Below are positions 54,301 to 62,850 of a DNA stretch of 64,000 nt, one piece after another. How positions within the stretch are numbered: position 1 is the stretch's first letter; each line of letters starts with the position of its first letter. Below the pieces are notes generated by a model, which saw nothing but the letters and a program-made list of their open reading frames with translations, was not told the origin of the DNA and searched no databases. Source of the DNA: Dipteris shenzhenensis (Eukaryota; Polypodiophyta; Polypodiopsida; Gleicheniales); the NCBI GenBank assembly GCA_047967505.1, contig CM106539.1, one strand, 5' to 3'. Made by a program: the position numbers and the translations under genes.

Positions 54301-55255
54301 CCCTAGAAGACAGCCAAGGTCCAGCCTCTCCCTAGAGCTAAGTCTGCAGCACCTGTTGCACTCTCTCACCTCCTGTTGATAGGCCCAGAGAGTAGGCTTC
54401 CTGCTGCTCCTTTCTGCCCTGGAACTGCTGGTTGCTGGATGATTTGTGAGGCATCAAGATCTCCTTTTATAGGCCCTAAGGCCTGCTGTAGAAAACCGAC
54501 CAGCCAGCTTCATACTGGCCGACCAGTCTGCTGCTGGTCCAGCCCTTTAAGGGCTCACAAAACTAGGCCTTTATGGCCCACACTTTTAGGGCTTTTGGCC
54601 CTCCAATCTAGGCAAGGGCCCAGCCCCTAGGTCAGCCCTATATAAGGCCTGGTTGGCTGCCTCAAAGCAGCCCAACCAGCCTCTCTCCTGGCCGACCCAT
54701 GTGCTGGTCTATCCCGCCTCTGCTGTGCCACTCTGATCTGCCCACTTGCAGGCCCGCTCCATCACTTGGATGCCCCGCCATCTGCACTGTAGTTCACGCC
54801 ATCTGTTGCAGCCTTCTTCTCTTGTGAGGTGCTGCCCATGTGGCAGCCCCCTCTCTCTCTCTCTTCTCTGGGCATCTTCTGCCCTAGGTCTCCCTCCCCC
54901 ATGCTCTCCTCATTCGGGGGCTTACAGATGGGGAGGTGACCTTTCCAACACAAACAGCCCAGGCCCTCTTTGTTGTTGTCTTCTCCCTTTCTGACATGAA
55001 GTTCTTATTTCTAACAATAGTGTGACATCCATTTACTTTAAGAAAAAACCTTTATTTCCCAATGCGTGCATCAATACATTTAAAAAAAAGAGCAAAAACC
55101 AGATCAATACCACAAAACAAATAACACATTACGAGCTTTACATGAAGCATCTAGGACTAACATAAAACTTACCATTGTCCCTTTTTCAATCACCACATCG
55201 AATGAGTTATCTACAAATGGAAGGTTTAACATGTCGGCAACAACCGCGTTCACCC
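48286..55255 (-). CDS. EEF1AKMT4/ECE2-type SAM-dependent methyltransferase (three internal exons, partial gene)
   Basis: Three minus-strand exons (55173-55255, 48495-48629, 48286-48390) join in phase to about 107 codons. They hold VVADMLNLPFVDNSFDVV and EKGTM (post-motif II acidic region and the KGT signature), DVLFVNSGDPWDPKPETKK, VHRVLSPSGVFISISFGQ and PHFRQLLFEDEKFSWSM ... FHYFFYVMRK. Order and wording match the methyltransferase domain of EEF1AKMT4 (ECE2 N-terminal) proteins, which in animals methylate a lysine of elongation factor eEF1A. Substrate in plants is inference. All splice sites are GT-AG and no stop occurs, so the gene looks functional. N-terminal exons with the GxGxS SAM-binding loop must lie above 55256 or outside the window; any terminal exon lies below 48286. 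Confidence 0.85.
48495..48629 (-). CDS. Methyltransferase exon 2 of those visible (135 bp)
   Basis: Acceptor GTGAATGTAG, donor GTAAATCTG; exactly 45 codons in phase 0. It carries the GDPW string and the RVLxPxGxFISISFGQ strand typical of the family. Confidence 0.88.
48630..50990. other. Intron of the methyltransferase gene, unassigned repeats
   Basis: No recognisable coding motif. The frames at 49362-49676 and 49830-50249 (plus) match nothing I know. A segment at 50461-50560 is a diverged copy of one at 57176-57270, so part of this is dispersed-repeat DNA. Confidence 0.4.
50461..50560 (+). repeat. Dispersed repeat, copy 1
   Basis: GGGAGTCTCCATATTGGCCT and a following AACCCCTAAGTTGGGACAGGGG recur in diverged form at 57176-57270. 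The sequence downstream of both is rich in CTGAAC/GAGCTGA words. Identity of the parent element is unknown. Confidence 0.55.
50990..51334 (+). repeat. LINE family 2 3' end (copy d) with (TGA)n and (CT)n
   Basis: A 5'-truncated 3' end: GATTTCATGCCTCCATTGCC, (TGA)8 at 51083-51107, CATAGACCCATCAG, an imperfect form of the family hairpin (GTCTTCTAAAGAC), TTTAATAAG and a CT run to about 51334. The copy at 59822-60185 on the other strand has the same order, including the trinucleotide run. Confidence 0.82.
51370..52594 (+). pseudogene. LINE family 2 RT (copy e)
   Basis: Early RT is frame-shifted (CFVDFRKAFDTIPRSRL near 51610-51660; GVKQGCPLSPTLFGLY near 51800). From 51905 a clean 229-codon block has the active site ILLYADDIVLISS, LTVNLGKTKVMVFNTSR, SYTYLGIVF and LFDTLVRPTAIYAAPFWG. 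Both catalytic Asp regions are readable, but not in one frame. Confidence 0.85.
52595..53183 (+). pseudogene. LINE family 2 ORF2 C-terminus (copy e)
   Basis: After the deletion, SKEHFVFRCPVYYEIRGG aligns with EEHFIFRCLVYYEIRGR of copy a; then FIHEAVRHRERLIRSWRQ and the basic tail TRQRTSTQITLTDISFNFRP and VALVKRRIAARR. Stops are present. The unit joins LTR DNA at 53184. Confidence 0.75.
53184..53240 (-). repeat. 3' LTR fragment (57 bp)
   Basis: CTCCCCCATGCTCTCCTCAT ... GACCTTTCCAACA matches the end of the 5' LTR at about 54894-54950 with about two differences. Confidence 0.88.
53241..53790 (-). other. Internal region with an unidentified open frame
   Basis: A 135-codon minus frame (53204-53611) runs from MYFSYRPCQTKDGLKQILRA through CYQRWTCVSGWFAEAEPDLV to a basic stretch RTTTRELLEHLHRRVGIGDV and into the LTR. 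I do not recognise it as gag or pol. It could be a captured host fragment or a chance frame. Confidence 0.4.
53791..53802 (-). other. Primer-binding site of the intronic LTR element
   Basis: Plus-strand GCTTTGATACCA (complement TGGTATCAAAGC) abuts the LTR with no spacer. Confidence 0.88.
53803..54950 (-). repeat. 5' LTR (1148 bp)
   Basis: Plus-strand ends are TGTTAGAAAATAACC and CTTTCCAACA. A TTATATAG string on the minus strand (about 54639-54648) is a possible TATA box. The middle has many inverted words (GGCC, CAGCC, GGCTG). Confidence 0.85.
55173..55255 (-). CDS. Methyltransferase exon 1 of those visible (83 bp)
   Basis: Acceptor CTACTGTAG and donor GTAAGTTT bound the exon. It starts with the last two bases of a codon and ends in phase 0 after GGGACAATG (GTM), which reads directly into Asp-Val-Leu-Phe of the next exon. 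Confidence 0.85.
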
Positions 55256-56263
55256 CTACAGTAGAAAGTGAGAGCCAAATTAGCACCGAAATGTCCTATA
55301 TGCAGCAATTGGTATATGATTAAAAAAAGTGGAAGAGATTGGACACACTGTAAATTATCAAAACTTCAATATGATAAATGGCAGCTCTCGCTCCAAAGCA
55401 TACCATGACGTAAAAAGCAATTATGAAGATAAAAAGCAAGGATTAAAATCTGGGCCACAACCTTCCGTCTCTAATTACAAAAGAGCCATAAGGGAACATG
55501 ACAGGAAATGCAAAAAAGGAATGCCCAATATGCAACATCAAATTGCAACCAATTCAATCTTAGTTTTTTTTTTTTTGAACTTGTGGAAAGATAACTCAAG
55601 GTAGCATAGCAACTTTCAGATAGGAGATAGAGACATCCTTGTGAGCTTTGAGGCCATGTTCCTTCTTCAAGTCAAGGTGGCAGGGCGAAACTGAGAAAGT
55701 AGTGGAGCCAACCTAAATCTAGGCAGCACTCCATCCTCAACTCAAGGTGCCAGGGCGAACCTAAGAATGCAATGAAGCCACCCTCAATCTGGCATAGAGA
55801 TGTCCTGAAAAGAGCACACAAGGTCTATACTGCTTTCATACTAAGATGTCACATCATAAGGTGGTTTAGGTAGAATTGTTTAATTTCCTTTTCACGATGC
55901 CTCGGCATAGCAATCACCATCTTTGAACTAGACTGATTGAATAATGTGTGCACAAGTAGAGAGACTTTCAGACCAACTAATAATGTGTACACAAGCAGAG
56001 AGACTTTCAGACCAACTAATAATGTGAAAGGAAGGGAGAAAAACATTGATCCATTCACGGACACCAAATAGAGCCTATGGATTCCAAATTTGGGTACAAA
56101 GAGCCATCAGAGAACAACTCTTTGTGATACATGAAAATTTCTTTATGCAAGGCTCGTATGGATGCATTCAAGATCATAGTTATCCAGATGAGCTTCAAAT
56201 CTAATATTTCCTTCTGCTAGTTCTATCCCTTTCTCTAAATCTGCCCCACCCCCTTTTCTACAT
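55256..56263. other. Unassigned, with short tandem repeats
   Basis: Probably intron upstream (on the minus strand) of the visible methyltransferase exons. A 39-bp unit (AATAATGTGTRCACAAGYAG ...) is repeated at 55940 and 55979 with a third partial start at 56018. A looser repeat CAAGGTGSCAGGGCGAAMCT occurs near 55673 and 55744. No exon could be identified. Confidence 0.45.
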
Positions 56264-56345
56264 AAATAAAGAAAGAAATAAAGATATATTAACTTCTGCA
56301 GAAGACCTCACGGGCCTATGAGACAATGTACACATCAAAAAAAAC
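56264..56345 (-). repeat. LINE 3' end, variant with (TTTC)n-type tail
   Basis: On the minus strand: CATAGGCCCGTGAGG, then CTTCTGCAGAAG (perfect 12-nt palindrome), TTAATATATC and a TTTATTTC/TTTC run. It is the same design as the family-2 end (CATAGACCCATCGG, hairpin, TTTAATAAA, CT run), so it is probably a related LINE. The 5' boundary is unclear. Confidence 0.65.
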
Positions 56346-57175
56346 TACTACATCTCCAAGGAGAGGGGGAGTGCACAAGGCATCTCCTAGAAAATGCATA
56401 AAGCAACTCAAAACTATTGTAGAGCATTCCTATATTCTAGTCTTATCATAATGTGACCTTCATTACATCAGTTTAAGACTCAGAGTCTTTGGGCTTGGAT
56501 TTGAGTTATATAATCAAAGCTCGGTAGACTGCCCACTTTCCCGCTTCCTGGCTTCTTTTACTTTAGGTTCGGTGGCTCTTTGCTTGAGCTGAGTCGAAGT
56601 GAGCTCCTCAGATATCCATATCTACATGCCCTTTAGCTTGTGTGTATGTCAAAGAATCTTGATCCTTGCTTCCTTGTCACTAAGAGAGATTCGTATCTGT
56701 CTTTTCCTTTTGCTGGATATTCCAAATAACATCTCGATCCCATTCCACTTGTGGTATCTTCTCCTTGAGGCAGTTGATTTTATCTTCTGTGTGTTCCCCT
56801 ATGCCAAGACAGACATCTAGTAACCCCCCCACACATAAGATCAGCTTGTTAATTTCTCTGGTTTCCTGCTCTTTCACTTCCTTGTAACGATCAGCTTTAC
56901 TCAATTTGCTATTTACATCAGCAATCATCTCTTGTTTCATTGATTTCACCTAAGTGGTGACCATTTCTTGCTTTTAGAAACCAGTTGTGGTGTTGGTGGA
57001 AATGCATTACATTTATGTAGTACCTCACGGATGACTTCCTGCTTTCCATTGCCCTTCCTATCATGAATTTTTCTTACAAGAGCTGCAAGCCGAAGCTTGA
57101 ATTCTCGAACTTCGAGCAATAGTTGAGTATGAAAGCCTACTAGCTGGAGTAGCAGGAAGAAATGCTTTCACCTTG
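56346..57175. other. No recognisable gene
   Basis: The frame at 56680-56949 (minus) has a Lys/Glu-rich helical composition but no family match I can make. No splice-bounded exon of the methyltransferase was identified here. Confidence 0.35.
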
Positions 57176-57270
57176 GGAGTCTCCATATGGGCCTATATGA
57201 GCTGGAAAATCCGTCTATTGTAATTAACCCCCAAGTTGACAAGGGGTATTTCAGCCCAACCGAGAGTGGG
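57176..57270 (+). repeat. Dispersed repeat, copy 2
   Basis: GGGAGTCTCCATATGGGCCT and AACCCCCAAGTTGACAAGGGG correspond to the segment at 50461-50560. The pair spans the methyltransferase exons. Confidence 0.55.
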
Positions 57271-57599
57271 GGTTAATAGACTGACCCTGGTACTGCGAGC
57301 TAAGAGTGAGTAGAACTTGAGCGAACTGAACTGGCCTAAAGACCTATGAACTGCACGGAGGCTGCTCCACTCTGAGGTGCGACTTGAAGAAGGAAGCTGC
57401 AAACTGAACTGAAAGAGGGAGGGCTAATGGTGGCGACACGACTTGGAGCAGAGGCGAAACACGACCACCTTGATTGGGCTTGTTGTTGCATGCACACGAC
57501 CTGCACCTAGGGCAAATGATATGATGTTACTTTTGAAATTATTTATATGGATGCAATCGTTATCATACCCAAGGCAAAGATGGCTCGCATGACAAGGTG

Positions 57600-57870
57600 T
57601 ATCAAGGCAAGAGCTCAAGACAAAGTATGTTAAGGAATGCAAGCACGTCTTTGACTCTAGTGAGTCCACTTTCTCTTTTAAGCTCAAGCTATGGTCAATT
57701 TCACTTTTTGCTTTCGACCCAGGCGGACAACAAGAAGACAAGAAAATGTGATGCTGAGCATATGCATGCTCTCACAATTGGGGGGAGGGAAAAATATGAC
57801 GGGCGCCCAAGAAATCACTGTAAATATCATAAATGTACATATCACACGTAGAAACAGCCGTAGGTAGGTG
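57600..57870 (+). pseudogene. Possible gag zinc-knuckle fragment
   Basis: The frame carries ALTIGGREKYDGRPRNHCKY followed by HKCTYHT, then a stop. The arrangement CxYHKxxxHT before an expected second Cys resembles the CCHC-like end of some gypsy gag proteins (CxxHxxxGHxxxxC). Only one end is readable, so the assignment is weak. Confidence 0.35.
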
Positions 57871-59219
57871 GGATTAATACTACTAGGTACAAATCTAGGG
57901 TAGGATAAATTAGCTCTAGGCACAAGAGCTAGGAAGTAGCATAGAGAACCCTATACGAGTTTTAGGTTGTGCTTTTGTAAATAGTCATTGATTTTCCTAA
58001 TATGATTTTGTGAGAGATCCTGATTATAGGAAGTGATGCTTAAGTGCTCACGGCCACTCACAGATAACTGGCGTGCCTACATGCTTCTGATTATGGATTC
58101 GGGAAACTGGCAGCTGAGTGCATGTGATGAGCACAAAGGAAACGGAGAGAAGCACTAGAAGATGTGGGCACTCTACTAGAGTCTTTATGCCAAAGGTAGT
58201 GGTAGCATGGCAGTTCGCTACATGTGGTCCTGTGGTTTACTTGGAGAAATCTTAAGAAAAACTAAAAAAGCAAAGGTTGAATCGGTGCATGTTAGCTAAA
58301 AATTGATCTGAGGTCCTGTTTTGCATGAAGGGTGGATTTTAGAGAGAATTGTAGCACCCAAAAGATAGAGAGGTCGTGTTCTAGATGGATGAGCTAATTT
58401 GGTAGGTATCATGGCTGTTTTTGGAGGAGATCCTAGCACAAGAGAACCATGGGAGCTGCTTTATAGATGCAGTCTTCATAGATAAGGTTGCGGTGCAAAG
58501 GCCATATCTCGAGCTACACAAAGAGTTTCGACGTGCTTTCTGAAGGAAAGTTGTAGAGTAGATTGAGAGCTACAATTTTGGGTTTTATAGTGCATCAATC
58601 CGACTTCTGTACCAAAAGTCATAACTTCTGCACCACAAGTCATAACTTCTGCAAGGACTGGCAGGTGGTTAAGAGATATTGCACCAGTTTTTGGCTCTGG
58701 TTTCCAGGTGTACATACATGCGGGAAGAGAGTTCGAACTGTATTGTGGTGTAAGGTTTCTTGTACTTGCGCTGAGTATGGTGTTGAGATTCCGGAATTTG
58801 TTGGAAGGATCGTCTTGGTGCTGCCAAGAGATTTCCATAGATTGCTACAGGCTGCTAGCTTGCAAGTTTGTTGTCGTGTTCAAGCCAGATATTTCATGCG
58901 CAGAGAAGCACGTGTTTGGAAAGTTTTGTGAAGAGTTGAGGAAACGAGTTGTGGAGAAGCGATGGCAATTTGATTTGCAGGATTGACAGGTGTACTAGAG
59001 ACACATTTAGAGGTTTTGTCGGCGCCAACTGTTCAATTTGAGTAGGAGGAAGCTTCCTATCTGATCTTGTGGGGGTTTCCCTACAAGTTTTGTAGTTTTC
59101 CTTTGGTGTGGTTGTGTGATTTGCTGAGTAGATTGCCTTCTTGTTTCAAAGTTCTCAGATCTTGTGGTTTATGAGAAATTGAGGTGTGGATATGCTCAAG
59201 TTCTATATGAAGTGACGTA
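57871..59219. other. Unassigned; LTR-like composition
   Basis: Around 58500-58700 the sequence has a phrase type common in plant LTRs (GAGCTACAATTTTGGGTTTT; AGTCATAACTTCTGCA repeated at about 58616 and 58637). No LTR ends or partner copy were found. The plus frames at 58563-58986 overlap each other and match nothing. Confidence 0.35.
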
Positions 59220-59821
59220 TCTTTGATGCTATAAAGGTAGTTTCCTTATTGCTCTACCCGCCCTATCAACGGGACTGCCTAAGAAGGTTGCGCGGTACCT
59301 GGGAATCCCCCCCCTGCAAATTGGAAACATGATTTGGAGCCAGACTACTCCAAGTATTTTGGCGCCTCCACCGTAGAGGCCACGAGCAGTTTGTTGGAGG
59401 CCTCCTTTACCCAGGGGCTGCATTTCTTCAGAAGGTCCACATGCCCTCTTTTCTTGGAGCTCCTAGGCTCTTATCCAGCATGTTGCACTCTTTTCCTCTT
59501 GAGCCAAGGGCTGGACTCTTTCCTTGAGCTTGGCTGCTCAGCTCGCTCAGTTTCCTTGGGACTTGTGAAGATTTTTTTGAAGGACCAGCTTGCTTTCGGA
59601 TGCCTATAGAGCATTTGTTAGCTGCTCGGTGTGCAGCCAGCAGATCTTGGGCCCTGTACAAAGGTTGGACGGCTCTTCTTAGGCCCTTTGGAGAAGGGCT
59701 CACGGGATCTTTTGCAGCACTTTGTTCTCAGCTTCCGAAGGCACCCTCTTCTTGTTCCTTTTCGCCAGTCCATTTAGTGTTAGGAGCAGCTTTTGGCCCG
59801 AACCGCTGCTGCCTTTTTGTT
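59220..59821 (+). other. Unidentified open stretch upstream of the LINE tail
   Basis: Two overlapping plus frames (59334-59609, 59600-59848) and one minus frame are open; all are Leu/Ser/Cys-rich and I do not recognise them. A C7 run lies near 59308. Confidence 0.3.
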
Positions 59822-60185
59822 GAGAGAGAGAGAGAGAGAGTTTATTAAAGTCATCGGAAGACCAACGGATCTATGAGACTATGAAAAACCTGGTACAAAC
59901 GAGCTGTGGTGCTGGAGCTACTAAACGAGCATCCACACCAATGCAATTGCAAAAAATGCAGAATGTCAGTACTAAATCCTAAGTACAACATAGTCATGTC
60001 ATGTCGGTAGTCAACTATCTCATCATCATCATCATCATCACCATCAAGACATCAGGGTGGATGAGGTAATGGGGCCATGAAATCAGTGACAGAGTGCTGT
60101 CGGCCACTCAAAGGTGCAGCCCTGGCATGTCTCCTGGTCATAGCTCTGCGTCTAACCAGGGCTAGTGTGACCCCCGTCGGGCGAG
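59822..60185 (-). repeat. LINE family 2 3' end (copy f), 5' truncated
   Basis: On the minus strand the unit holds the ORF2 C-terminus (LALVRRRAMTRR), a trinucleotide run, CATAGATCCGTTGG, a damaged hairpin, TTTAATAAA and a (CT)n tail (plus-strand GA run at 59822-59840). It matches copies a and d. Confidence 0.85.
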
Positions 60186-60196
60186 ACCTTTAAACA

Positions 60197-60433
60197 TGAA
60201 AGGGTGAGAAGAAAGGATACTCAAATGAAGACATCATGACAGGCTTTCATTCATTCATCAAGTATCAATGAGACAATTGAAGTGCAAGCCTTTATAGACT
60301 AGGCACACTCACACATGTACCAAGTGCATATGGGATAACTCCCAAGATGACGCATGGCACGCACACATCAACCACTACTAGATCTCCTAGTACAACACAT
60401 CACACACACTCTTTGGCTATGATTTCTCCAACA
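60197..60433 (-). repeat. Copia F 3' LTR (237 bp)
   Basis: Plus-strand ends TGAAAGGGTGAGAAG and TTCTCCAACA. The start resembles the 14 bp left of the 5' LTR at 62242. A C5 run (polypurine tract on the minus strand) follows at 60435-60439. Confidence 0.65.
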
Positions 60434-60879
60434 GCCCCCTTCAGAGCAAAGAGTGTGAGACCCAACACGTAAGAGTAGACCGATCCCCCCTCCACCACAA
60501 TACTGCAAAGAGCAAGTCCAACTATCCAACACCTCCCGTGTGATAGTGACTTCTCAGTCAGCTTGCGACCGGCAAGGGTAGAACATCACTCGTCACTCCC
60601 CCTTACTCTGAAATAGGTGGTCAATACAACCATACCAAAGTAAAAACCATACAATCATTTTTGGGGGACAACCCAAGGCAGAGTACCACATAAATTCATT
60701 TTAGCTGGACTACTCAAGGCTGAGAACCTTTTATTGACTCAACACATAAACACACATCATATAGGGCCTAGAAAGCCCAAGAATCCCAGTCATAATGCAG
60801 AGATCGTAAACCTTAGCTATGGCTGCATGTATCTCCTCAGGGGGCTCTTCAGGTTCGGCTTGGTCTTCAGCAATAAGAT

Positions 60880-61560
60880 AAACATGGTGCTTCTTGTTCT
60901 TGTTCCTTCTTCTTGAAGCAATTAGTCCTTTTCTCTTACAAAACCTGCAAATAATATTCTTGTTGGTCTTCCATTTATTGTGGAAGCCAATGCATGATCA
61001 CCAGTAGAGGCAAGAATGGCTTCTTTATTAGGACGGTCCTTCTCAATGAGTAGAGCCACCATATCATCAAATGTGGTAGTGGCAAGGCGTAGACTTCGAG
61101 GGTTTGCTCAAAGCGAGGTATCCCTTGCATACTCTTCATAAGAACAACCATTTTATCCTCATCCTCAGGCGCACTTTTCAAGCTTGATGATCACTCAACT
61201 CTTCACTTTCTTCTATTTTCAAATCATAGAACTTGAGCTTCAAAAAAACTTTAAAGTCGGTGATTTTGTTACCAAAGAAGCTCTCAAGGCAATCCCAAAT
61301 CTCCTTGGCAGTTAACTTGAAGTCCCACACGTTGAATGAGAGAGTCAGCCAAGCAAAGACCAATGAGAGCAATGGCTCTTGCATTCTGCTACTTCCATAA
61401 CTGTCGTTATTGCTGATCAAGTGTATCAATGTGGTCTTCCTCAACATCTCAAACTCCTTCATGCATAAGGAGCAGCTGCATCTTCATTTGCCATGTGGGA
61501 AAGCCTTACCCCTTGGACTTCTCCACGAGCAAAAAACTAGCAGGCAAGGAAGTCATGATG
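60880..61560 (-). pseudogene. Copia F gag
   Basis: The N-terminus is frame-shifted (FPTWQMKMQLLLMHEG near 61500). A 94-codon block holds DFKLTAKEIWDCLESFFGNK and FLKLKFYDLKIEESEELSDH, a UBN2-type gag body. Another frame continues MVALLIEKDRPNKEAILAS, and near 60945 CRFCKRKG keeps the CxxC of the zinc knuckle. An acidic tail (AEDQAEPEEPPEEIH) follows and the frame closes without protease. Confidence 0.78.
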
Positions 61561-62230
61561 GAAAATGGCTTCAAGAAGGCGGGCAGCAAACTGAAATGAA
61601 TAGCCAGCAAGTAAGGCAGCTGGTCTAGGGCTCTGAAATGGAACAACAACCTCCACCTGTGCAAGGCGGTTGAAGAAATGCTTTGGTGGACATTTCCAAC
61701 AGCTAGTCGATGGGCTGAGAGGCTCCAAAATGCAGAGACAGGTCTGAAATGTGGAAGGCGGCTCACCAAGGCACTCCAAAGTGCTGCAGCAGGTCATCAC
61801 AGTGAAACAGGCTAATATAGAAGTGCTCGAAGCCTCCAAACAACTCGGAAGTGGCTCTGATATAGGCGGCTATGCAGCAGCAGCACATAGGATGCTGATT
61901 TTGGCGATGAAATGCTCCAAAACGTCCTCGAATGACCACGCGTGCAGGCGCCTCTGAGAAAACGTGCCGATCAGCAAGCTGACAAGGAGAAAATACGCCG
62001 ACCAGCTATCCAAGAGGCTGTCAAGGGAGCCCAGAGCTCAAAAAGATTTCGAATGGAAGCAGCTATCAAGGCAAACCGTGGAGAGGCTCTAAGCTGATGC
62101 AAATGGCTGATGGAAGGAGGCGGCTAGAGGTGAAATGAACTAGCTAAGAGAAGACAGCACAGGAGGCATTTGAGTAGAGTTAGGGTTAAGGCAGAAGAGG
62201 GTGATGAAGTGGTAGGGGAAATTAGGGCAA

Positions 62231-62241
62231 CTTTGATACCA
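62231..62241 (-). other. Copia F primer-binding site
   Basis: Plus-strand CTTTGATACCA, adjacent to TGAAGGAAAC. It is the same type as at 53791. Confidence 0.8.
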
Positions 62242-62256
62242 TGAAGGAAACATGGT

Positions 62257-62850
62257 GAGAAAGAAAGAAAGAAAGATATATTAACGTCCGCAGGAGGCCT
62301 CGCGGGCCTATGGGACAAAGTATGGAATCAAGTAACTCATACAGACCATTATGGGCCGAGGCAAAGGGCTCACTAAGGCCCTTGCTGAGTACTGAAATGC
62401 TATACTAGTACAAAATAGCAAAAAAGTAGCAAAATAGCATGAGGGTGGCATGAAAATATCAAGTGCTCAAAGCTAGAGTCCCAAGTGCATGAACCGGCTC
62501 CACATATCCAAGCTTCATGGTGGCTTTCTGATGAGATGCAAAGAGCTCACGTATCTGCATCTGTCGGTCTGTCTCCCGTGGTGGTGGAGGGCGTGGTCTC
62601 CTCGATCTCTGGATCCGATGGGCTATGTCAAGGGCGACACCTCACCTGGGTCGATCTCCCCTGAGGAGAGCTGAAATAGGTCGAGCCTCAATCCTGTGTG
62701 CTCTAGTCGCTTGTCATGTCGTGTATGGTCTCTGTGTCCCTCATCCAGCAGTGTTGTGTCGGCTCTCTCCACCGATCCATACATCTCTCATGTCGGCTAG
62801 CTCCTCCTCCTCTACCCCAGAGTGCCTTGGAGCTGAGTCAAATGCATAGA
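62257..62850 (-). repeat. LINE 3' end (TTTC tail variant), 5' truncated
   Basis: On the minus strand: CATAGGCCCGCGAGG, a degenerate hairpin, TTAATATATC and (TTTC)4. It matches 56264-56345 over about 60 bp. It sits next to, and probably truncates, the copia F 5' LTR. The portion beyond about 62500 may be LINE ORF2 C-terminal sequence, but I cannot confirm a frame. Confidence 0.6.

Larger units (their letters stand above)
53184..54950 (-). mobile_element. Short non-autonomous LTR retrotransposon in the intron
   Basis: A long 5' LTR (53803-54950), a PBS, a 550-bp internal region and only the last 57 bp of the 3' LTR (53184-53240) remain. Polypurine tract GGTGAGAGGGGG (minus) lies directly before the 3' LTR. 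No gag or pol is recognisable. The small internal size resembles TRIM/LARD-type elements, although 1.1-kb LTRs are long for a TRIM. Confidence 0.75.
60197..62256 (-). mobile_element. Gag-only copia element F
   Basis: 3' LTR (60197-60433), gag (about 61560-60880) and PBS (62231-62241) are present on the minus strand. The 5' LTR begins after the PBS (TGAAGGAAACATGG) but is cut within about 15 bp by a LINE 3' end. No protease, integrase or RT occurs in the 1.8-kb internal region. The layout and shared 3' words link it to element G. Confidence 0.78.

Noticed and set aside
56680-56949. Lys/Glu-rich minus frame as a possible upstream methyltransferase exon
   Set aside because: It has no SAM-binding loop or family motif, and no acceptor/donor pair in phase could be matched.
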